Shown piece after piece: positions 18,822-28,039 of a stretch of DNA of 41,861 nucleotides (positions within the stretch are counted from its first letter, which is position 1; every line of letters begins with the position of its first letter). The notes under the pieces are model-generated. The model was given only the letters and a program-made list of their open reading frames with translations. It made no database searches and was not told the DNA's origin. The DNA comes from Kiloniellaceae bacterium (GTDB taxonomy: Bacteria > Pseudomonadota > Alphaproteobacteria > Kiloniellales > J153), in the NCBI GenBank assembly GCA_021776095.1, contig JAJFGO010000084.1, positions 1-41,861 of the forward strand. The letters run 5' to 3'. A program made the translations under genes and the position numbers.

Positions 18822-20177
18822 CTAGGGAATCAAGGGGGACCAGGCCGGATCGGAGCCGTCGATCGGGGTCACAATCTCGCGTTCGTTAAAGCCCGTTAAG
18901 TCTATGGTATGCAGTTTCGAGCTCACCTCGCCGCGCGCGTCCGCCGGGCCTTGCCGATAGTAAGACAAGACCCGTCCGTTCGGCGCCCAGGTCGGGCCTT
19001 CGACCAGAAAACCCTTTGTCAGCATGCGTTCGCCGCTACCGTCCGGGCGCATGACGCCGATGTAAAACTCGCCCTGATAGATACGAGTGAAGGCAATCAG
19101 ATCGCCGCGCGGCGACCAGACCGGCGTGGCGTAGCGCCCAGGACTAAAGGTGATTCGGCGCACATTCCCGCCATCGTGGGACATGACATAAATTTGTTGC
19201 GCGCCGCCACGATCCGAATTGAACACGATCTCTTGCCCGTCCGGCGAATAGCTGGGCGAAGTGTCGATCGCTGAATGATTGGTCAGGCGGGTGATCTTGC
19301 GGGTCCGCAAATCCATGTCGTAGATCTCGGAATTGCCCTGCCGCGCCAGGCTCATGATCACCCGGTTGCCATCCGGCGAGAAGCGCGGCGCAAAGGTCAT
19401 GCCCGGGAAATTGCCCAGGACTTCTTGCTGGCCGGTATTGAGGTTGAAGAGGTAGACCCGAGGCGTTTCCCCGACATATGACAAATATGTGATTTCTTGT
19501 GTCGTGGGCGAAAACCGCGGAGTCAGAACCAAGGAAGAGCCGTCGGTCAGGAAGCGGTGGTTCTCGCCGTCCTGGTCCATGATCGAGAGTCGCTTCAGGC
19601 GCCGGGTCTGCGGCCCACTCTCCGCGATATAGACGATTCGCGTATCGAAATAGCCTTCCTCGCCGGTCAGCCGCTTGTAGATCGCGTCGGCAATGATGTG
19701 CGCGACCCGGCGCCAATTGGCCGGAGTCGTGAAATAGGCCAAGCCGGTGACCTGGGTTTCCGCGAAGACGTCCCAGAGGCGGAACTCGACCCGCAGACGG
19801 CCGTCGGCCTGCAACTGCGTGGCGCCGCTGATCAGGGCCTGCGCGTTTATCAACCGCCAGTCGCCAAACTTCGGCGCGATCCTCAAGGTCGCAGGATCCT
19901 GGATGAAGGCGCCCTTCTCGATCGGTCGGAACAGGCCGCTGCGCTCAAGGTCGGCGGCAACAACGCCCGCGATGTCTTTGCCAAACCGCATATCCTCGGG
20001 CGTGTCGGCGAAGAAATCGGTCACCGCGATGGGCAGGGGCTCGACGAAGCCGCGGGTGATGTCCACGACCAGTTCGGCACGCGCCGCGCCGCCCGATCCG
20101 GCGGCAGCCCCGGCCGCTAAGGCCAAAACCAGGGCGAAAAGACGGGCGATAAGCTTAGAATTAATTTCGGTGGTCAT
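18822..20177 (-). CDS. tolB: Tol-Pal periplasmic protein TolB
   Basis: The protein is 451 residues. After a signal peptide ([22 protein letters not shown]) comes the N-terminal domain with [19 protein letters not shown], then a six-bladed beta propeller built from repeats such as [54 protein letters not shown] and [15 protein letters not shown]. TolB shuttles between Pal and TolA in the periplasm. The ATG at 20177 overlaps the tolA stop (ATGA). It is the fourth gene of the tolQRAB run. Confidence 0.97.
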   Translation of the reverse strand: MTTEINSKLIARLFALVLALAAGAAAGSGGAARAELVVDITRGFVEPLPIAVTDFFADTPEDMRFGKDIAGVVAADLERSGLFRPIEKGAFIQDPATLRIAPKFGDWRLINAQALISGATQLQADGRLRVEFRLWDVFAETQVTGLAYFTTPANWRRVAHIIADAIYKRLTGEEGYFDTRIVYIAESGPQTRRLKRLSIMDQDGENHRFLTDGSSLVLTPRFSPTTQEITYLSYVGETPRVYLFNLNTGQQEVLGNFPGMTFAPRFSPDGNRVIMSLARQGNSEIYDMDLRTRKITRLTNHSAIDTSPSYSPDGQEIVFNSDRGGAQQIYVMSHDGGNVRRITFSPGRYATPVWSPRGDLIAFTRIYQGEFYIGVMRPDGSGERMLTKGFLVEGPTWAPNGRVLSYYRQGPADARGEVSSKLHTIDLTGFNEREIVTPIDGSDPAWSPLIP

Positions 20178-21094
20178 GTTCCAAACATTTCTCGCGGGTT
20201 GAATCGCAGGGTGAGTTCGCGCCAGACATCGTACTTTCTGACCGGCAACTTGAAAGGACTGCACACGTCGATCGCGCGCTTGGCGTTTTCCGCCGCGCTG
20301 CGGAAATAGGCATCTTGAACCATGCGCACCGTATCGACGATATCGGCCTGGCGCACCGAGCCGTCCGGGTTAAGCCGGACATTGATCTCGACCACCATAT
20401 CTTCCGCCTCCCGGGCGCCGGGGTCGAGCCGCCAGCACGCGCGTAGCTGCTGCTGAATCGCCTGGACCATTTGGTTTTGCTCGAAGACGCTGACCCTCGG
20501 CGCGACCGGGCCTTTTTCCAGGGCCTTGGCGGTCTTGTCCTTGGCCGCGGGTTTCGGCTGGTCCTTCAGCTTCTCCACGTTGCGCAGGATTGAGGTCAGT
20601 TGGTCCGGCTTAGGCTTGGGCGGCGCCTTCTTTGCCGGCTTGGCCAGCTTCACCACCGGGCGGCGCTTGGGCACCGGCGGCTTGGCGATTGCGGGCTCAG
20701 GTTCGGGTTCCGGCTTGGCTTCCGGCGGCGGTGGCGCGGGTTCCGGTTCGGGCTCCGGCTCCACCTTCGCTTCGGGCGGTTCGGGCTCAGGTTCCGGCGC
20801 GGCCTCAGGTTCCGGTTCGGGCTCCGGCTCGGGTGGCGTGGGCTCCGGCTCCAGCTTCGCCTGCTGCTGTTCCGGCTCCGGTTCCGGCGCCGGTTCCTCG
20901 GCCTTGGGCTCGGGCGTCGGTTCCGGCGCCGGCTTCGACATCAGGTCCGCCAGATCCGCCAGGTTGACGATTTCGACCGGCACCACGTTTTCGTTGAGCG
21001 GCGTCACGAAAGACGGCAGGCCGAACACCAGCACGGCCAAGACGCTGGCGTGCAAGGCTCCGGAAAAGAATGCTGCGCTACGCATGAGCGACAT
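20174..21094 (-). CDS. tolA: Tol-Pal inner-membrane protein TolA
   Basis: The protein is 306 residues. One N-terminal membrane segment (10-30) is followed by a long Glu-Pro repeat region (53-140) and a Lys/Pro-rich stretch. A C-terminal TonB/TolA-like domain completes it ([51 protein letters not shown]), with two cysteines that may pair. TolA is energised by TolQR and reaches TolB/Pal at the outer membrane. The EP-rich linker replaces the long Ala/Lys helix of enterobacterial TolA, so it is likely a stiff extended rod rather than a helix. It sits 33 bases after tolR and overlaps tolB by four. Confidence 0.95.
   Translation of the reverse strand: MSLMRSAAFFSGALHASVLAVLVFGLPSFVTPLNENVVPVEIVNLADLADLMSKPAPEPTPEPKAEEPAPEPEPEQQQAKLEPEPTPPEPEPEPEPEAAPEPEPEPPEAKVEPEPEPEPAPPPPEAKPEPEPEPAIAKPPVPKRRPVVKLAKPAKKAPPKPKPDQLTSILRNVEKLKDQPKPAAKDKTAKALEKGPVAPRVSVFEQNQMVQAIQQQLRACWRLDPGAREAEDMVVEINVRLNPDGSVRQADIVDTVRMVQDAYFRSAAENAKRAIDVCSPFKLPVRKYDVWRELTLRFNPREMFGT
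20675..20938. repeat. Degenerate Glu-Pro coding repeat inside tolA
   Basis: The DNA encodes residues 53-140 of TolA, a run of mostly EP dipeptides built from repeated GGTTCCGGCTC-like units on the plus strand. The repetition also opens long spurious frames on the other strand. Length variation by slippage is conceivable between strains. Confidence 0.85.
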
Positions 21095-21127
21095 TACGCT
21101 TCTCCGACATCCGCCCCCGGGTCCGGC

Positions 21128-21601
21128 CTAGTTCTTTTTCTTGGTCTTGTCGGCCCCGGCGCTGCGTTTGGGCAGTTCCGAGACCAGGGCCACCCGGGTG
21201 AAGCCGGCCACATTGACTGTGCCCATGACCTCCATGATGCGGCCATAGGCGATGCTCCGGTCACCGCGCAGATAAATCCGAGTGTCGGGCTTGTTTTCCG
21301 TGATCGCCCTGAGGCGCGGAACCAGGTTTTCGACCGGCACCTCAGTGTCTTGAATGAAGATCTGCCCCAGCGCGTTGACCGATATGACCAGCGGCTCCTG
21401 CGCATCGGCAATCGCCTTGGCCTGGGTCTTGGGCAACTCGACCGGGACGCCCACGGTCAGCAAGGGCGCGGTCACCATGAACACAATGAGCAAAACCAAC
21501 ATAACGTCCACGAAGGGCGTCACGTTAATCTCGCTGAGCGGTTTATAGGTCCGGCGCCGATGGCCGGGGCCGCCGACGCGGCCGATGAATTCGCTCGCCA
21601 T
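21128..21601 (-). CDS. tolR: Tol-Pal stator protein TolR
   Basis: The protein is 157 residues. It has one membrane segment with the conserved INVTPFVDVMLVLLIVFMVT, where the aspartate in FVDVML carries the proton pathway shared with ExbD and MotB. The periplasmic domain includes LPKTQAKAI, YLRGDRSIAYGRIMEVMGTV and VALVSELPK, and the tail is Lys-rich. TolR with TolQ forms the proton-driven motor that energises TolA. The ATG at 21601 is four bases after the tolQ stop; the longer reading upstream is not part of the gene. Confidence 0.97.
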   Translation of the reverse strand: MASEFIGRVGGPGHRRRTYKPLSEINVTPFVDVMLVLLIVFMVTAPLLTVGVPVELPKTQAKAIADAQEPLVISVNALGQIFIQDTEVPVENLVPRLRAITENKPDTRIYLRGDRSIAYGRIMEVMGTVNVAGFTRVALVSELPKRSAGADKTKKKN

Positions 21602-21605
21602 GCTC

Positions 21606-22331
21606 TTATTTCTCGTCCAATTGCCGCGAAAGTATGGCGCCGAACTCGCCGGCGAAGGCTTCGAGCCGTCCGGCATAGCGGCCCAGGTCGCCGGCCAGCT
21701 TGTTGAAGCCGATCACCGCGGGGATCGCCGCCACCAGGCCTAGGGCGGTCGCGAACAGGGCCTCCGCGATGCCCGGCGCCACCACCGCCAGGCTGGTGTT
21801 CTCGGACGCGGCGATCGAGGTGAAGGCGTTCATGATGCCCCACACCGTGCCGAACAGGCCGATGAAGGGCGCGGCGGAGCCGACCGAGGCGAGGAACACC
21901 ATATGCCGTTCCAGGCGATCCATCTCGCGCCCCAGGGTGATCTGCATGACCCGATCGACCCGCTGCTTTAGGCTGACCTTGGCCTGGCCGTCGGCGTCGG
22001 CGCCGCGCGAGGACGAGCGCCGCCATTCGCGCATGGCAGAGACAAACAGCGAGGCCATGGGATCGGGCGGCACCCGGTCCATGCGTTCGTAAAGGTCCTC
22101 GAGCGAACCGCCGGACCAGAATGCCTCCTCGAATTCACCGGCCTGAGCGCGCAGCCGGCGCATCCGCAAGGCTTTTTCGAAAATGATCGCCCAGGTCCAG
22201 AAGGACGCCAGAATCAGGATTACGAGAACCAGCTTGACGACAATATCGGCCTCGAAGAACAGGCCCCAGATCGATAGGTCGTAATTGACCGAACCGCCAA
22301 GTGTGAGGGAATCGACTGCCTGGTTTTGCAT
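21606..22331 (-). CDS. tolQ: Tol-Pal motor channel TolQ
   Basis: The protein is 241 residues with three membrane segments: [20 protein letters not shown] near 33-52, the helix with [20 protein letters not shown], and [20 protein letters not shown]. The latter two carry the conserved TolQ/ExbB/MotA channel motifs. Five TolQ subunits surround two TolR. The ATG at 22331 follows the ybgC stop by three bases. Together with TolR, TolA, TolB, Pal and CpoB it pulls the outer membrane inwards at the division site. Confidence 0.97.
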   Translation of the reverse strand: MQNQAVDSLTLGGSVNYDLSIWGLFFEADIVVKLVLVILILASFWTWAIIFEKALRMRRLRAQAGEFEEAFWSGGSLEDLYERMDRVPPDPMASLFVSAMREWRRSSSRGADADGQAKVSLKQRVDRVMQITLGREMDRLERHMVFLASVGSAAPFIGLFGTVWGIMNAFTSIAASENTSLAVVAPGIAEALFATALGLVAAIPAVIGFNKLAGDLGRYAGRLEAFAGEFGAILSRQLDEK

Positions 22332-22334
22332 CGC

Positions 22335-22823
22335 TTAGGTTTGCTCCGAGGATTGAACATAGGGTTGCAAGATGGCGCGGATCGGGTCGGGAATCGCGAC
22401 TGGCCGCCCCGTGGGACGTAGACAAACGATCCGCAGGTTTAAATGCGCCACCAGATCGCCCGCACGCCAGACGCCCTGATCGACGCGGACGGAGGCACCG
22501 CGCAAATCGGTTAGCCGGGACCGCACCTCTAGCCAGTCATCGAGCCGCGCCGCGCGCCGGTAGTCGATCGTACAATTGCGCACCGCGAAGCTCATTCCAT
22601 AGCGTTGCGCAGTTTCGGTATGATTAACCCCGAGCAAGCGCAGCATTTCCGTGCGGCCCCGCTCGGCAAATTTCAGATAATTGGCGTGATAGACCAAGCC
22701 GCCGGAATCGGTGTCCTCGTAGTAGACCCGCAGAGGCAGAATGTGGCTGGTGCCGTCGATTCGGCCGCTGTTCTCTGAGGCGCCGGTCTCGGACTCACTG
22801 GGCTCGGCAATCCCGGTGTTCAC
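22335..22823 (-). CDS. ybgC: Hotdog-fold acyl-CoA thioesterase YbgC
   Basis: The protein is 162 residues, somewhat longer than usual because of an N-terminal extension of about 28 residues rich in Ser/Glu. The 4-hydroxybenzoyl-CoA thioesterase signature [20 protein letters not shown] contains the catalytic aspartate, and [14 protein letters not shown] follows. YbgC hydrolyses acyl-CoA or acyl-ACP and is the usual first gene of the tol-pal operon. The start is GTG at 22823 and overlaps the ruvB stop (GTGA), so expression is coupled to the ruv genes. An internal ATG could remove the extension, but none is well placed. Confidence 0.94.
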   Translation of the reverse strand: MNTGIAEPSESETGASENSGRIDGTSHILPLRVYYEDTDSGGLVYHANYLKFAERGRTEMLRLLGVNHTETAQRYGMSFAVRNCTIDYRRAARLDDWLEVRSRLTDLRGASVRVDQGVWRAGDLVAHLNLRIVCLRPTGRPVAIPDPIRAILQPYVQSSEQT

Positions 22824-23878
22824 CCGGCCTCCTCCCCGGCGTCGTCGCCATCGGACCCCAAAAGATCGAGCTGGGTCAGGCGGCGCGGCCGGGCGAGCCC
22901 CAGATAATCGTAGGCCGCCCGGGTCAAGACCCGGCCGCGCGGCGTGCGCTGCAACAGGCCCTGTTGCATTAAATAGGGCTCGATCACGTCCTCGATCACG
23001 TCGCGCTGTTCCGAAAGGGCGGCCGCCAAGGTTTCAGCGCCGACCGGCCCGCCGTCGTAGTTATCGGCAATGGCCCTGAGATAGCGCCGGTCCATGGCGT
23101 CCAGGCCACGCTCGTCCACGTCCAGGCGGCGCAAGGCCAGATCGGCGACCGCGGCGTCGATCGCGCCGCCCCCGTCGACAGCCGCGAAATCGCGCACCCG
23201 GCGCAGCAGCCGGCCGGCCACGCGCGGCGTGCCCCGGGCCCGGCGCGCGACCTCGCGGGCGCCCTCCGGCGTCATGGCGACATTCAGAACCCGCGCCCCG
23301 CGCGACACGATCTCCTGCAACTCATCGATCTCGTAGAACAGCAGGCGCAGGGGAATTCCGAAGCGTTCGCGCAGCGGCGTGGTGATCAGGCCCGAACGGG
23401 TGGTGGCGCCGACCAGGGTAAAGGGCGGCAAATCGATCCGGACCGAGCGTGCCGCCGGTCCTTCGCCGATAATGAGATCGAGCTGAAAGTCCTCCATGGC
23501 GGGATAGAGGATTTCCTCCACCGCCGGAGACAGACGATGGATCTCGTCGATGAACAGGACGTCGCGCACCTGAAGGTTGGTCAGGATCGCCGCCAGATCG
23601 CCGGCACGGGCCAGCACCGGGCCGGATGTCGCCCGGAAGCCCACGCCCATCTCCCGTGCCACGATCTGAGCCAAGGTGGTCTTGCCCAGGCCCGGCGGGC
23701 CATGAAACAGAACGTGGTCCAGAGCCTCGCCGCGGGCCCGCGCAGCCTCGACGAAAACCCCCAGATTTTGACGCAGGGCCCGCTGACCGATGAATTCGTC
23801 CAGGCTGGCCGGGCGCAGGGCCGGCTCGGCGCCGTCGCCGCTGGCGAAATCCGGAGTCACGACGCGCGCTTCGCTCAT
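22820..23878 (-). CDS. ruvB: Holliday junction helicase motor RuvB
   Basis: The protein is 352 residues. RuvB is the AAA+ ATPase that drives branch migration with RuvA. It begins with the normal [12 protein letters not shown], has Walker A GPPGLGKT (60-67), Walker B with DEIHRL (111-116), sensor 1 GATTRSGLI and arginine-finger region [10 protein letters not shown] winged-helix C-terminal domain follows ([15 protein letters not shown]). The end carries an unusual short acidic tail ([12 protein letters not shown]). The start overlaps the ruvA stop by four bases. I found no alphaproteobacterial LexA box (GTTC-N7-GTTC) ahead of the ruv genes, so SOS control is not evident from the sequence. Confidence 0.97.
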   Translation of the reverse strand: MSEARVVTPDFASGDGAEPALRPASLDEFIGQRALRQNLGVFVEAARARGEALDHVLFHGPPGLGKTTLAQIVAREMGVGFRATSGPVLARAGDLAAILTNLQVRDVLFIDEIHRLSPAVEEILYPAMEDFQLDLIIGEGPAARSVRIDLPPFTLVGATTRSGLITTPLRERFGIPLRLLFYEIDELQEIVSRGARVLNVAMTPEGAREVARRARGTPRVAGRLLRRVRDFAAVDGGGAIDAAVADLALRRLDVDERGLDAMDRRYLRAIADNYDGGPVGAETLAAALSEQRDVIEDVIEPYLMQQGLLQRTPRGRVLTRAAYDYLGLARPRRLTQLDLLGSDGDDAGEEAG

Positions 23879-24492
23879 GGCGCCAATTCCCGCAGGCCGG
23901 CGCGTATGACCGCCTCGATCGGCGCGTTACCGCCAAGCTCGCGCGCCGCCTGAGCCACGGCGCCGAAGGCCTCGCCCCGGCCATAGCCCAAGTTGACCAG
24001 GGCGGACACCGCGTCCTCCGGCACTGCCTCGGCCGGCGGCGCGGTGGCGCCTGCAACGGCGGCCAAATGGGCGGCCTCGCCCAAGGCGATGCGCCCGGCT
24101 TTCTCCTTCAACTCGGACGCGATCCGGCCAGCGAGCTTGGGGCCGACACCATTGGCGCGGGCGAGGGCCGCCTTGTCCTGCGCCGCCAGGGCTTGAACCA
24201 GTTGCGCCGGGGACAATACTGAAAGGATCGCGAGAGCCATGCGCGCGCCAACCCCTTGAACCGTGGTCAGTAAGCGGAACCAATCGCGCTCCGCGACGTC
24301 GGCGAAGCCGTACAGATGAATATGATCCTCGCGCACATGGGTTTCGATCATGAGGCGCAGCGCCTCCCCCGGCGCCGGCAAGTTGGCCAGGGTGCGCGCA
24401 GAGGCGAACACCAGATAGCCGACCCCGGCCACATCGACGATGGCCCAGTCATCGCCCGCCGAATCCAGCCGTCCGCTCAGCTTGGCGATCAT
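23875..24492 (-). CDS. ruvA: Holliday junction-binding protein RuvA
   Basis: The protein is 205 residues. RuvA tetramers clamp the four-way junction and load RuvB. It starts with [20 protein letters not shown], then has the OB-fold strand [20 protein letters not shown] and two helix-hairpin-helix motifs ([13 protein letters not shown] and [16 protein letters not shown]). The C-terminal RuvB-binding domain ([18 protein letters not shown]) follows an Ala-rich linker. The ATG at 24492 overlaps the ruvC stop (ATGA). The reading to 24570 is upstream extension without homology. Confidence 0.97.
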   Translation of the reverse strand: MIAKLSGRLDSAGDDWAIVDVAGVGYLVFASARTLANLPAPGEALRLMIETHVREDHIHLYGFADVAERDWFRLLTTVQGVGARMALAILSVLSPAQLVQALAAQDKAALARANGVGPKLAGRIASELKEKAGRIALGEAAHLAAVAGATAPPAEAVPEDAVSALVNLGYGRGEAFGAVAQAARELGGNAPIEAVIRAGLRELAP

Positions 24493-25013
24493 CGTGCGGA
24501 CTCCGCCAGGGCATCCCGCGCCGCAGCCGCGCCCCAGCGGCGTGTGCTTTGGGCGCTGTGCGCGTGGCAAATGGCGACCGCCAGGGCATCGGCCGCATCC
24601 GGTCCGGCGATGTCGCAGCCGGGCAGCAAACGCCCGACCATCATGGCGACCTGTTCTTTTTTTGCGTGGCCGGTGCCGACGACCGCTTTCTTGACGGTCA
24701 TGGGCAGGTATTCGGTGGTCGGCAGGCCAGCCAAGGCGGCGGAGAGCAAGGCGGTGCCGCGCGCCATGCCGAGTTTCAGGGTCGAGGTCGGATTGCGGTT
24801 GGCCAGGGTTTCCTCGACCGCGGCTTCGTGGGGCATGAACTCACGCAGGACCGCCGAAATGCCCTCGTGCAGGTGCATCAGGCGGATCGCGATCTCGGCC
24901 GCCGTCTCCGGCGCGATCGCGCCGTTAGCGATATGGCGCAGGCGATTGTCCTCGATCTCGACGATCCCCCAGCCGGTCCGCCGCAAACCCGGGTCGAGCC
25001 CTATTACGCGCAT
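24489..25013 (-). CDS. ruvC: Holliday junction resolvase RuvC
   Basis: The protein is 174 residues, the usual length. RuvC cuts Holliday junctions symmetrically. The four catalytic acids are visible: Asp7 (GLDPG), Glu67 (VEETL), Asp139 and Asp142 ([13 protein letters not shown]). [20 protein letters not shown] is the conserved DNA-binding region. It is first of the ruvC-ruvA-ruvB run and 30 bases after yebC. The gene is intact. Confidence 0.97.
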   Translation of the reverse strand: MRVIGLDPGLRRTGWGIVEIEDNRLRHIANGAIAPETAAEIAIRLMHLHEGISAVLREFMPHEAAVEETLANRNPTSTLKLGMARGTALLSAALAGLPTTEYLPMTVKKAVVGTGHAKKEQVAMMVGRLLPGCDIAGPDAADALAVAICHAHSAQSTRRWGAAAARDALAESAR

Positions 25014-25043
25014 GATCCCCCTGTGCCCGCCGCCGGCCGCTCG

Positions 25044-25793
25044 CTAGGCCGTCATGCGGGTCATGATCTCGTCCGAGATGTCATAGTTGGCAGCAACGCT
25101 CTGAACGTCGTCGCTGTCGTCCAGTGTGTCGAGCAGCTTGAACAGGGTCGCTGCCTGATCCTCGTCGATCGCCACCGTGGTTTGTGGCTTCCAGATCAAG
25201 GCGGCCTCCTCCGGGTCGCCAAAGCGCTCCACCACGGCATCGCGCACGCTGGAGAAATCCTCCGGTGCGCAGTAGATCTCGTGCCCCTCGGCGGTGCTCT
25301 CCACGTTGTCGGCGCCAGCGTCGGCGGCGGCCTCGAACATATCGTCGGCCGAGGCCGCACCGGCCGGATAGACGATCATGCCCAGCCGGTCGAACATGAA
25401 GGAAACGCTGTTTGTCTCTCCCAGACTGCCGCCCAGCTTGCTGAAGGCGGCGCGGACCTCCGAGGCGGTCCGGTTCCGGTTGTCGGTCAGGGCCTCGACG
25501 ATGACCGCGACCCCACCCGGGCCATAGCCCTCGTAGCGGACCTCTTCGTAATTGGTATCGTCCTCGCCGCCGGCAACGCGCTTGATGGCGCGGTCGATAT
25601 TGTCCTTGGGCATGTTGGCCGCCCGGGCCGCCGAGATCGCCGCCCGCAAGCGTGGATTCTTGTCCGGCTCCGGCAGGCCGGAGCGAGCCGCAACCACGAT
25701 TTCGCGGATCAGGCGACCGAAAATCTTGGCGCGCTTTTTGTCCTGCGCGCCCTTGCGGTGCATGATGTTCTTGAATTGCGAATGGCCCGCCAT
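25044..25793 (-). CDS. yebC: YebC/PmpR family transcriptional regulator or translation factor
   Basis: The protein is 249 residues, typical for YebC. It opens with [20 protein letters not shown], followed by [26 protein letters not shown] and [20 protein letters not shown], then [17 protein letters not shown]. Members were described as DNA-binding regulators and more recently as ribosome-associated factors that help at proline stretches; the sequence cannot decide between these. The yebC-ruvCAB order is conserved in many proteobacteria. The ATG at 25793 is fixed by the conserved N-terminus; the reading to 25910 is spurious. Two adjacent palindromes lie about 40-70 bases upstream. Confidence 0.96.
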   Translation of the reverse strand: MAGHSQFKNIMHRKGAQDKKRAKIFGRLIREIVVAARSGLPEPDKNPRLRAAISAARAANMPKDNIDRAIKRVAGGEDDTNYEEVRYEGYGPGGVAVIVEALTDNRNRTASEVRAAFSKLGGSLGETNSVSFMFDRLGMIVYPAGAASADDMFEAAADAGADNVESTAEGHEIYCAPEDFSSVRDAVVERFGDPEEAALIWKPQTTVAIDEDQAATLFKLLDTLDDSDDVQSVAANYDISDEIMTRMTA

Positions 25794-25834
25794 GACCAAG
25801 CGTCCCCATATCTTGCAAGTGATTACGAAACTTT

Positions 25835-25864
25835 TACCACATTTTGTGGTATGGGGCGCCCCAT
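25835..25864. promoter_or_regulatory. Two adjacent palindromes upstream of yebC-ruv-tol
   Basis: TACCACA-TTT-TGTGGTA (25835-25851) is a perfect 7-bp inverted repeat and ATGGGGCGCCCCAT (25851-25864) is a perfect 14-bp palindrome sharing one base with it. They lie in the 264-base gap between yebC and the plus-strand hypothetical gene. Operators for the yebC-ruv-tol operon or RNA hairpins in its leader are both possible. The rest of the gap shows no clear gene. Confidence 0.5.
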
Positions 25865-26057
25865 TTGGCCGCGTGTCAAGATGGAGACCGCGCCCCTGAT
25901 AGTCGTCCAATATGGCGATAATGCGGCGTCTTCTAGCAGGATTTGCCGGCCATCAAAAGCCCCACACAGGGACCCGGTGGCGCCCCGACTTAACTCGGAC
26001 TTAAGGTGAATAGCGGCAAGATTGGCCTCTCCTGTGTTTTTTCGAGGCGAATTTTCC

Positions 26058-26354
26058 ATGTTGCGCAGCCACAATATTCCCCAGCTCGAGGTCCCGCTTG
26101 AGGCGCCGGCCAGCGCCGTGGAGCAAGCCAAGTGCCTGGCCAATGCCGCTGAGTTGGTCGAGACCTACGCCCAGAAGTGTGCGCCAGATTCGCTTGACGC
26201 CATGTTGGCGGCGGCCGTCGCGGACACCCCCGGCCAGGCGGCCGAGTTGGCTCTCCAAGCGGCCGAGGCCGCCACGGCGCAGAGCGAAACCTTGCTGGAA
26301 GAGGTCGAGCGCTTCCTTAGCCTGACCCGAGCCCGGCCCGCCGAGTCCGCCTAG
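26058..26354 (+). CDS. Small acidic Ala-rich protein, unknown
   Basis: The protein is 98 residues and I do not recognise it. It has no signal peptide or membrane segment. After a short polar start (MLRSHNIPQLEVPLEAPAS) it is predicted helical and Ala/Glu-rich (AVEQAKCLANAAELVETYAQ, AVADTPGQAAELALQAAEAA), ending ERFLSLTRARPAESA. It looks like a small helical bundle or coiled-coil cytoplasmic protein. The ATG at 26058 was preferred to the TTG at 26022 because GAGGCG lies eight bases before it. A minus-strand frame across the same bases (26001-26378) is Gly/Arg-rich and has the look of a shadow. It is divergent from yebC and convergent with the phosphoesterase gene. Confidence 0.55.
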   Translation: MLRSHNIPQLEVPLEAPASAVEQAKCLANAAELVETYAQKCAPDSLDAMLAAAVADTPGQAAELALQAAEAATAQSETLLEEVERFLSLTRARPAESA

Positions 26355-26387
26355 GTCGAGACTGCCGGCCCGCCCCAAGACATCGGG

Positions 26388-27200
26388 CTAATCCAAGGAT
26401 GCCGGGCTGAGCCGCCCGCCAAGGCGCAGGGGCGCGACCCGGCGCGCCAGCCCGGTGCCGTCGTCCGTTTCCACGAAAACCGCGCATAAGGTCCCCTCAC
26501 CGCTCGCCGCGCTCAGGCGCTCCGTGGGCAGCTTGCGGGTGAAGCGCTGGATCGGCACGGCCTTATCCATACCGATGACCGAATCGTAGTCGCCACACAT
26601 GCCGGCGTCGCTTTGATAGGCGGTGCCGCCCGGCAGTATCATGGTATCGGCGGTCGGCACGTGGGTGTGGGTCCCGACGCACAGCGAAACCCGGCCGTCC
26701 ACAAAATGCCCCATGGCCATCTTCTCGCTGGTCGCCTCGGCATGCACGTCGAGGACGATGGCCTGGACCGATCCGCCCAGGGTGTGCCGGGCCAGTTCGC
26801 GATCGACGCAGGCGAAGGGATCGTCGAGCGGGTCCATGAACAACCGGCCCATGACGTTCAAAAGCATGACCTTGCGCCCGCCGCGCCCGGTAAACACGGC
26901 CGCGCCCCGACCCGGCGTGCCGGCCGGGTAGTTGTGCGGGCGTAGCAAGCGCGGCTCGCGCTCGATCACATTCAGGGCCTCGCGCTGGTCCCAAGAATGG
27001 TTGCCCCCGGAGATCGCATCGACCCCGGCCTCGAAGAGCTCGGTACAGATCTTTTCGGTGATGCCGAAGCCGCCGGCCGCGTTCTCGCCGTTGGCGATCA
27101 CGAAGTCGAGGTCAAGCTCACTGCGCAGACGCGGCAGGTTGTCGGTCACCACATCGCGGCCCGGGCGTCCGACGATATCGCCACAGAACAGAAGCTTCAT
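26388..27200 (-). CDS. YmdB-type metallophosphoesterase (TIGR00282 family)
   Basis: The protein is 270 residues, the normal family length. It has the calcineurin-like metal-binding motifs GDIVGRPGRD (residue 8 on), NGENAAGGFGI, GGNHSWDQRE, VLDVHAEATSEK and GTHTHVPTAD, then QSDAGMCGDYDSVIGMDK. Family members such as Bacillus YmdB hydrolyse 2',3'-cyclic mononucleotides or cyclic dinucleotides and affect RNA turnover and development; the proteobacterial role is not settled. The stop of ygfA overlaps its ATG (ATGA at 27197-27200), so the two are coupled. Confidence 0.93.
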   Translation of the reverse strand: MKLLFCGDIVGRPGRDVVTDNLPRLRSELDLDFVIANGENAAGGFGITEKICTELFEAGVDAISGGNHSWDQREALNVIEREPRLLRPHNYPAGTPGRGAAVFTGRGGRKVMLLNVMGRLFMDPLDDPFACVDRELARHTLGGSVQAIVLDVHAEATSEKMAMGHFVDGRVSLCVGTHTHVPTADTMILPGGTAYQSDAGMCGDYDSVIGMDKAVPIQRFTRKLPTERLSAASGEGTLCAVFVETDDGTGLARRVAPLRLGGRLSPASLD

Positions 27201-27862
27201 GCCGAGCGAACCCCGTCATCGTCGAGCGATGCGGTCTCGATTGCCTCAGCCTCGGTCACGACCCAATCGAGACGCTGGTCGTAGACGTCGCGGGGCACCT
27301 GCCGAGCCTCCTGGCCGGCGTAGGCAAGGCCGACCGCGCAAACCGGTGCCTCCGCCCGCAAGGCCGCGAGCGTTCGGTCGTAGAAGCCGCCGCCATAGCC
27401 GAGCCTGTACCCCAAGCGGTCGAAGGCCAGAAGCGGCACCAGCAGAACCTGGGGCCGAATCGCCGGCCGCTCCGGCGTCGGCACCTGGGTACCGAAGCCC
27501 CCGGGAACCAGAGGCTGGCCGGGCGCCCAGGCCCGGAAAACCAGGGGCAGACCGCGCCGAAGGGTGACCGGCAGGCCAAGCGGGTGGCCGCGTTCGTGCA
27601 AGGACTCGATCAGCGGCCGGGGGTCGATCTCGCTGCCCATAGGCCAATAGGCGGAGACCACGCATCCGGCGGGAAAGGCGATGGCGTCCAAGACCCGGTC
27701 GCGCAGGGCGGTGCCGGCGGCGCCGGCGGCGGCCTTGGCCGCGGCCATGTCCCGGCGGTCCGAGGCCAGGCTTCGGGTTTCGGCCTTGAGCCGCTCGAGC
27801 GTATCCGGATCCGGAGGATTTGGGGGGGCGGAATGGACGGTGCCGCGTTGGCCGTTGGTCAC
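27197..27862 (-). CDS. ygfA: 5-formyltetrahydrofolate cyclo-ligase
   Basis: The protein is 221 residues. The enzyme uses ATP to turn 5-formyl-THF into 5,10-methenyl-THF in one-carbon metabolism. Family motifs are SAYWPMGSEIDPRPLI, GLPVTLRRGLPLVFRAW, VLLVPLLAFDRLGYRLGYGG, GGGFYDRTLAALR and AVGLAYAGQEARQVPRDVYD. I chose the GTG at 27862 because AGAGGA lies six bases upstream; the longer reading to 28009 would run into the 6S RNA gene. The zapA-6S-ygfA arrangement is widespread in proteobacteria, with ygfA message made by 6S readthrough in E. coli. Confidence 0.93.
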   Translation of the reverse strand: MTNGQRGTVHSAPPNPPDPDTLERLKAETRSLASDRRDMAAAKAAAGAAGTALRDRVLDAIAFPAGCVVSAYWPMGSEIDPRPLIESLHERGHPLGLPVTLRRGLPLVFRAWAPGQPLVPGGFGTQVPTPERPAIRPQVLLVPLLAFDRLGYRLGYGGGFYDRTLAALRAEAPVCAVGLAYAGQEARQVPRDVYDQRLDWVVTEAEAIETASLDDDGVRSA

Positions 27863-27867
27863 GTATA

Positions 27868-28012
27868 TTCCTCTGTGGCCTGCTTCAGCAGGTGGGCGCC
27901 ATATACCGAGACCACGGCCCCGGCAGGGACAGCTCCCTTGAGGTAGATATTGGCCCCAGGGAATGAAGGACCTGACGCACCACGCAGCACCGCCCGTCCC
28001 ATGATGCAACGT
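27868..28012 (-). ncRNA. ssrS: 6S RNA
   Basis: The gap between zapA and ygfA holds a sequence with strong 6S RNA features: on the minus strand TTCCCTGGGGCCAATATC (around 27964-27947), then AAGGGAGCTGTCCCT, GTGGTCTCGGTATATGGCGC (27916-27897) and the perfect hairpin CCTGC-TGAA-GCAGG (27892-27879). The E. coli molecule has the matching GCCGATATTTCAT and GTGGCGCTC blocks around its open bubble. 6S RNA mimics an open promoter and binds sigma70 RNA polymerase in stationary phase. The ends are estimated to within about ten bases from the flanking genes; no computed fold was available. Confidence 0.85.
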
Positions 28013-28039
28013 GCGGTCTTAAAAGAAACTAACGATTAT

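Noticed and set aside
20526-21706. Long plus-strand open frames opposite tolA and tolR, rich in Gly/Ser or Arg/Leu
   Set aside because: They are the complement of the EP repeat and of conserved Tol genes; they have no start signal and no recognisable family.
25014-26057. SOS (LexA) control of the ruv genes
   Set aside because: I looked for GTTC-N7-GTTC or its complement ahead of yebC and ruvC and saw none.
26001-26378. Minus-strand frame opposite the small Ala-rich gene
   Set aside because: Gly/Arg-rich composition is typical of a shadow, and it has no ribosome binding site; the plus-strand frame has a better one and a sensible composition.
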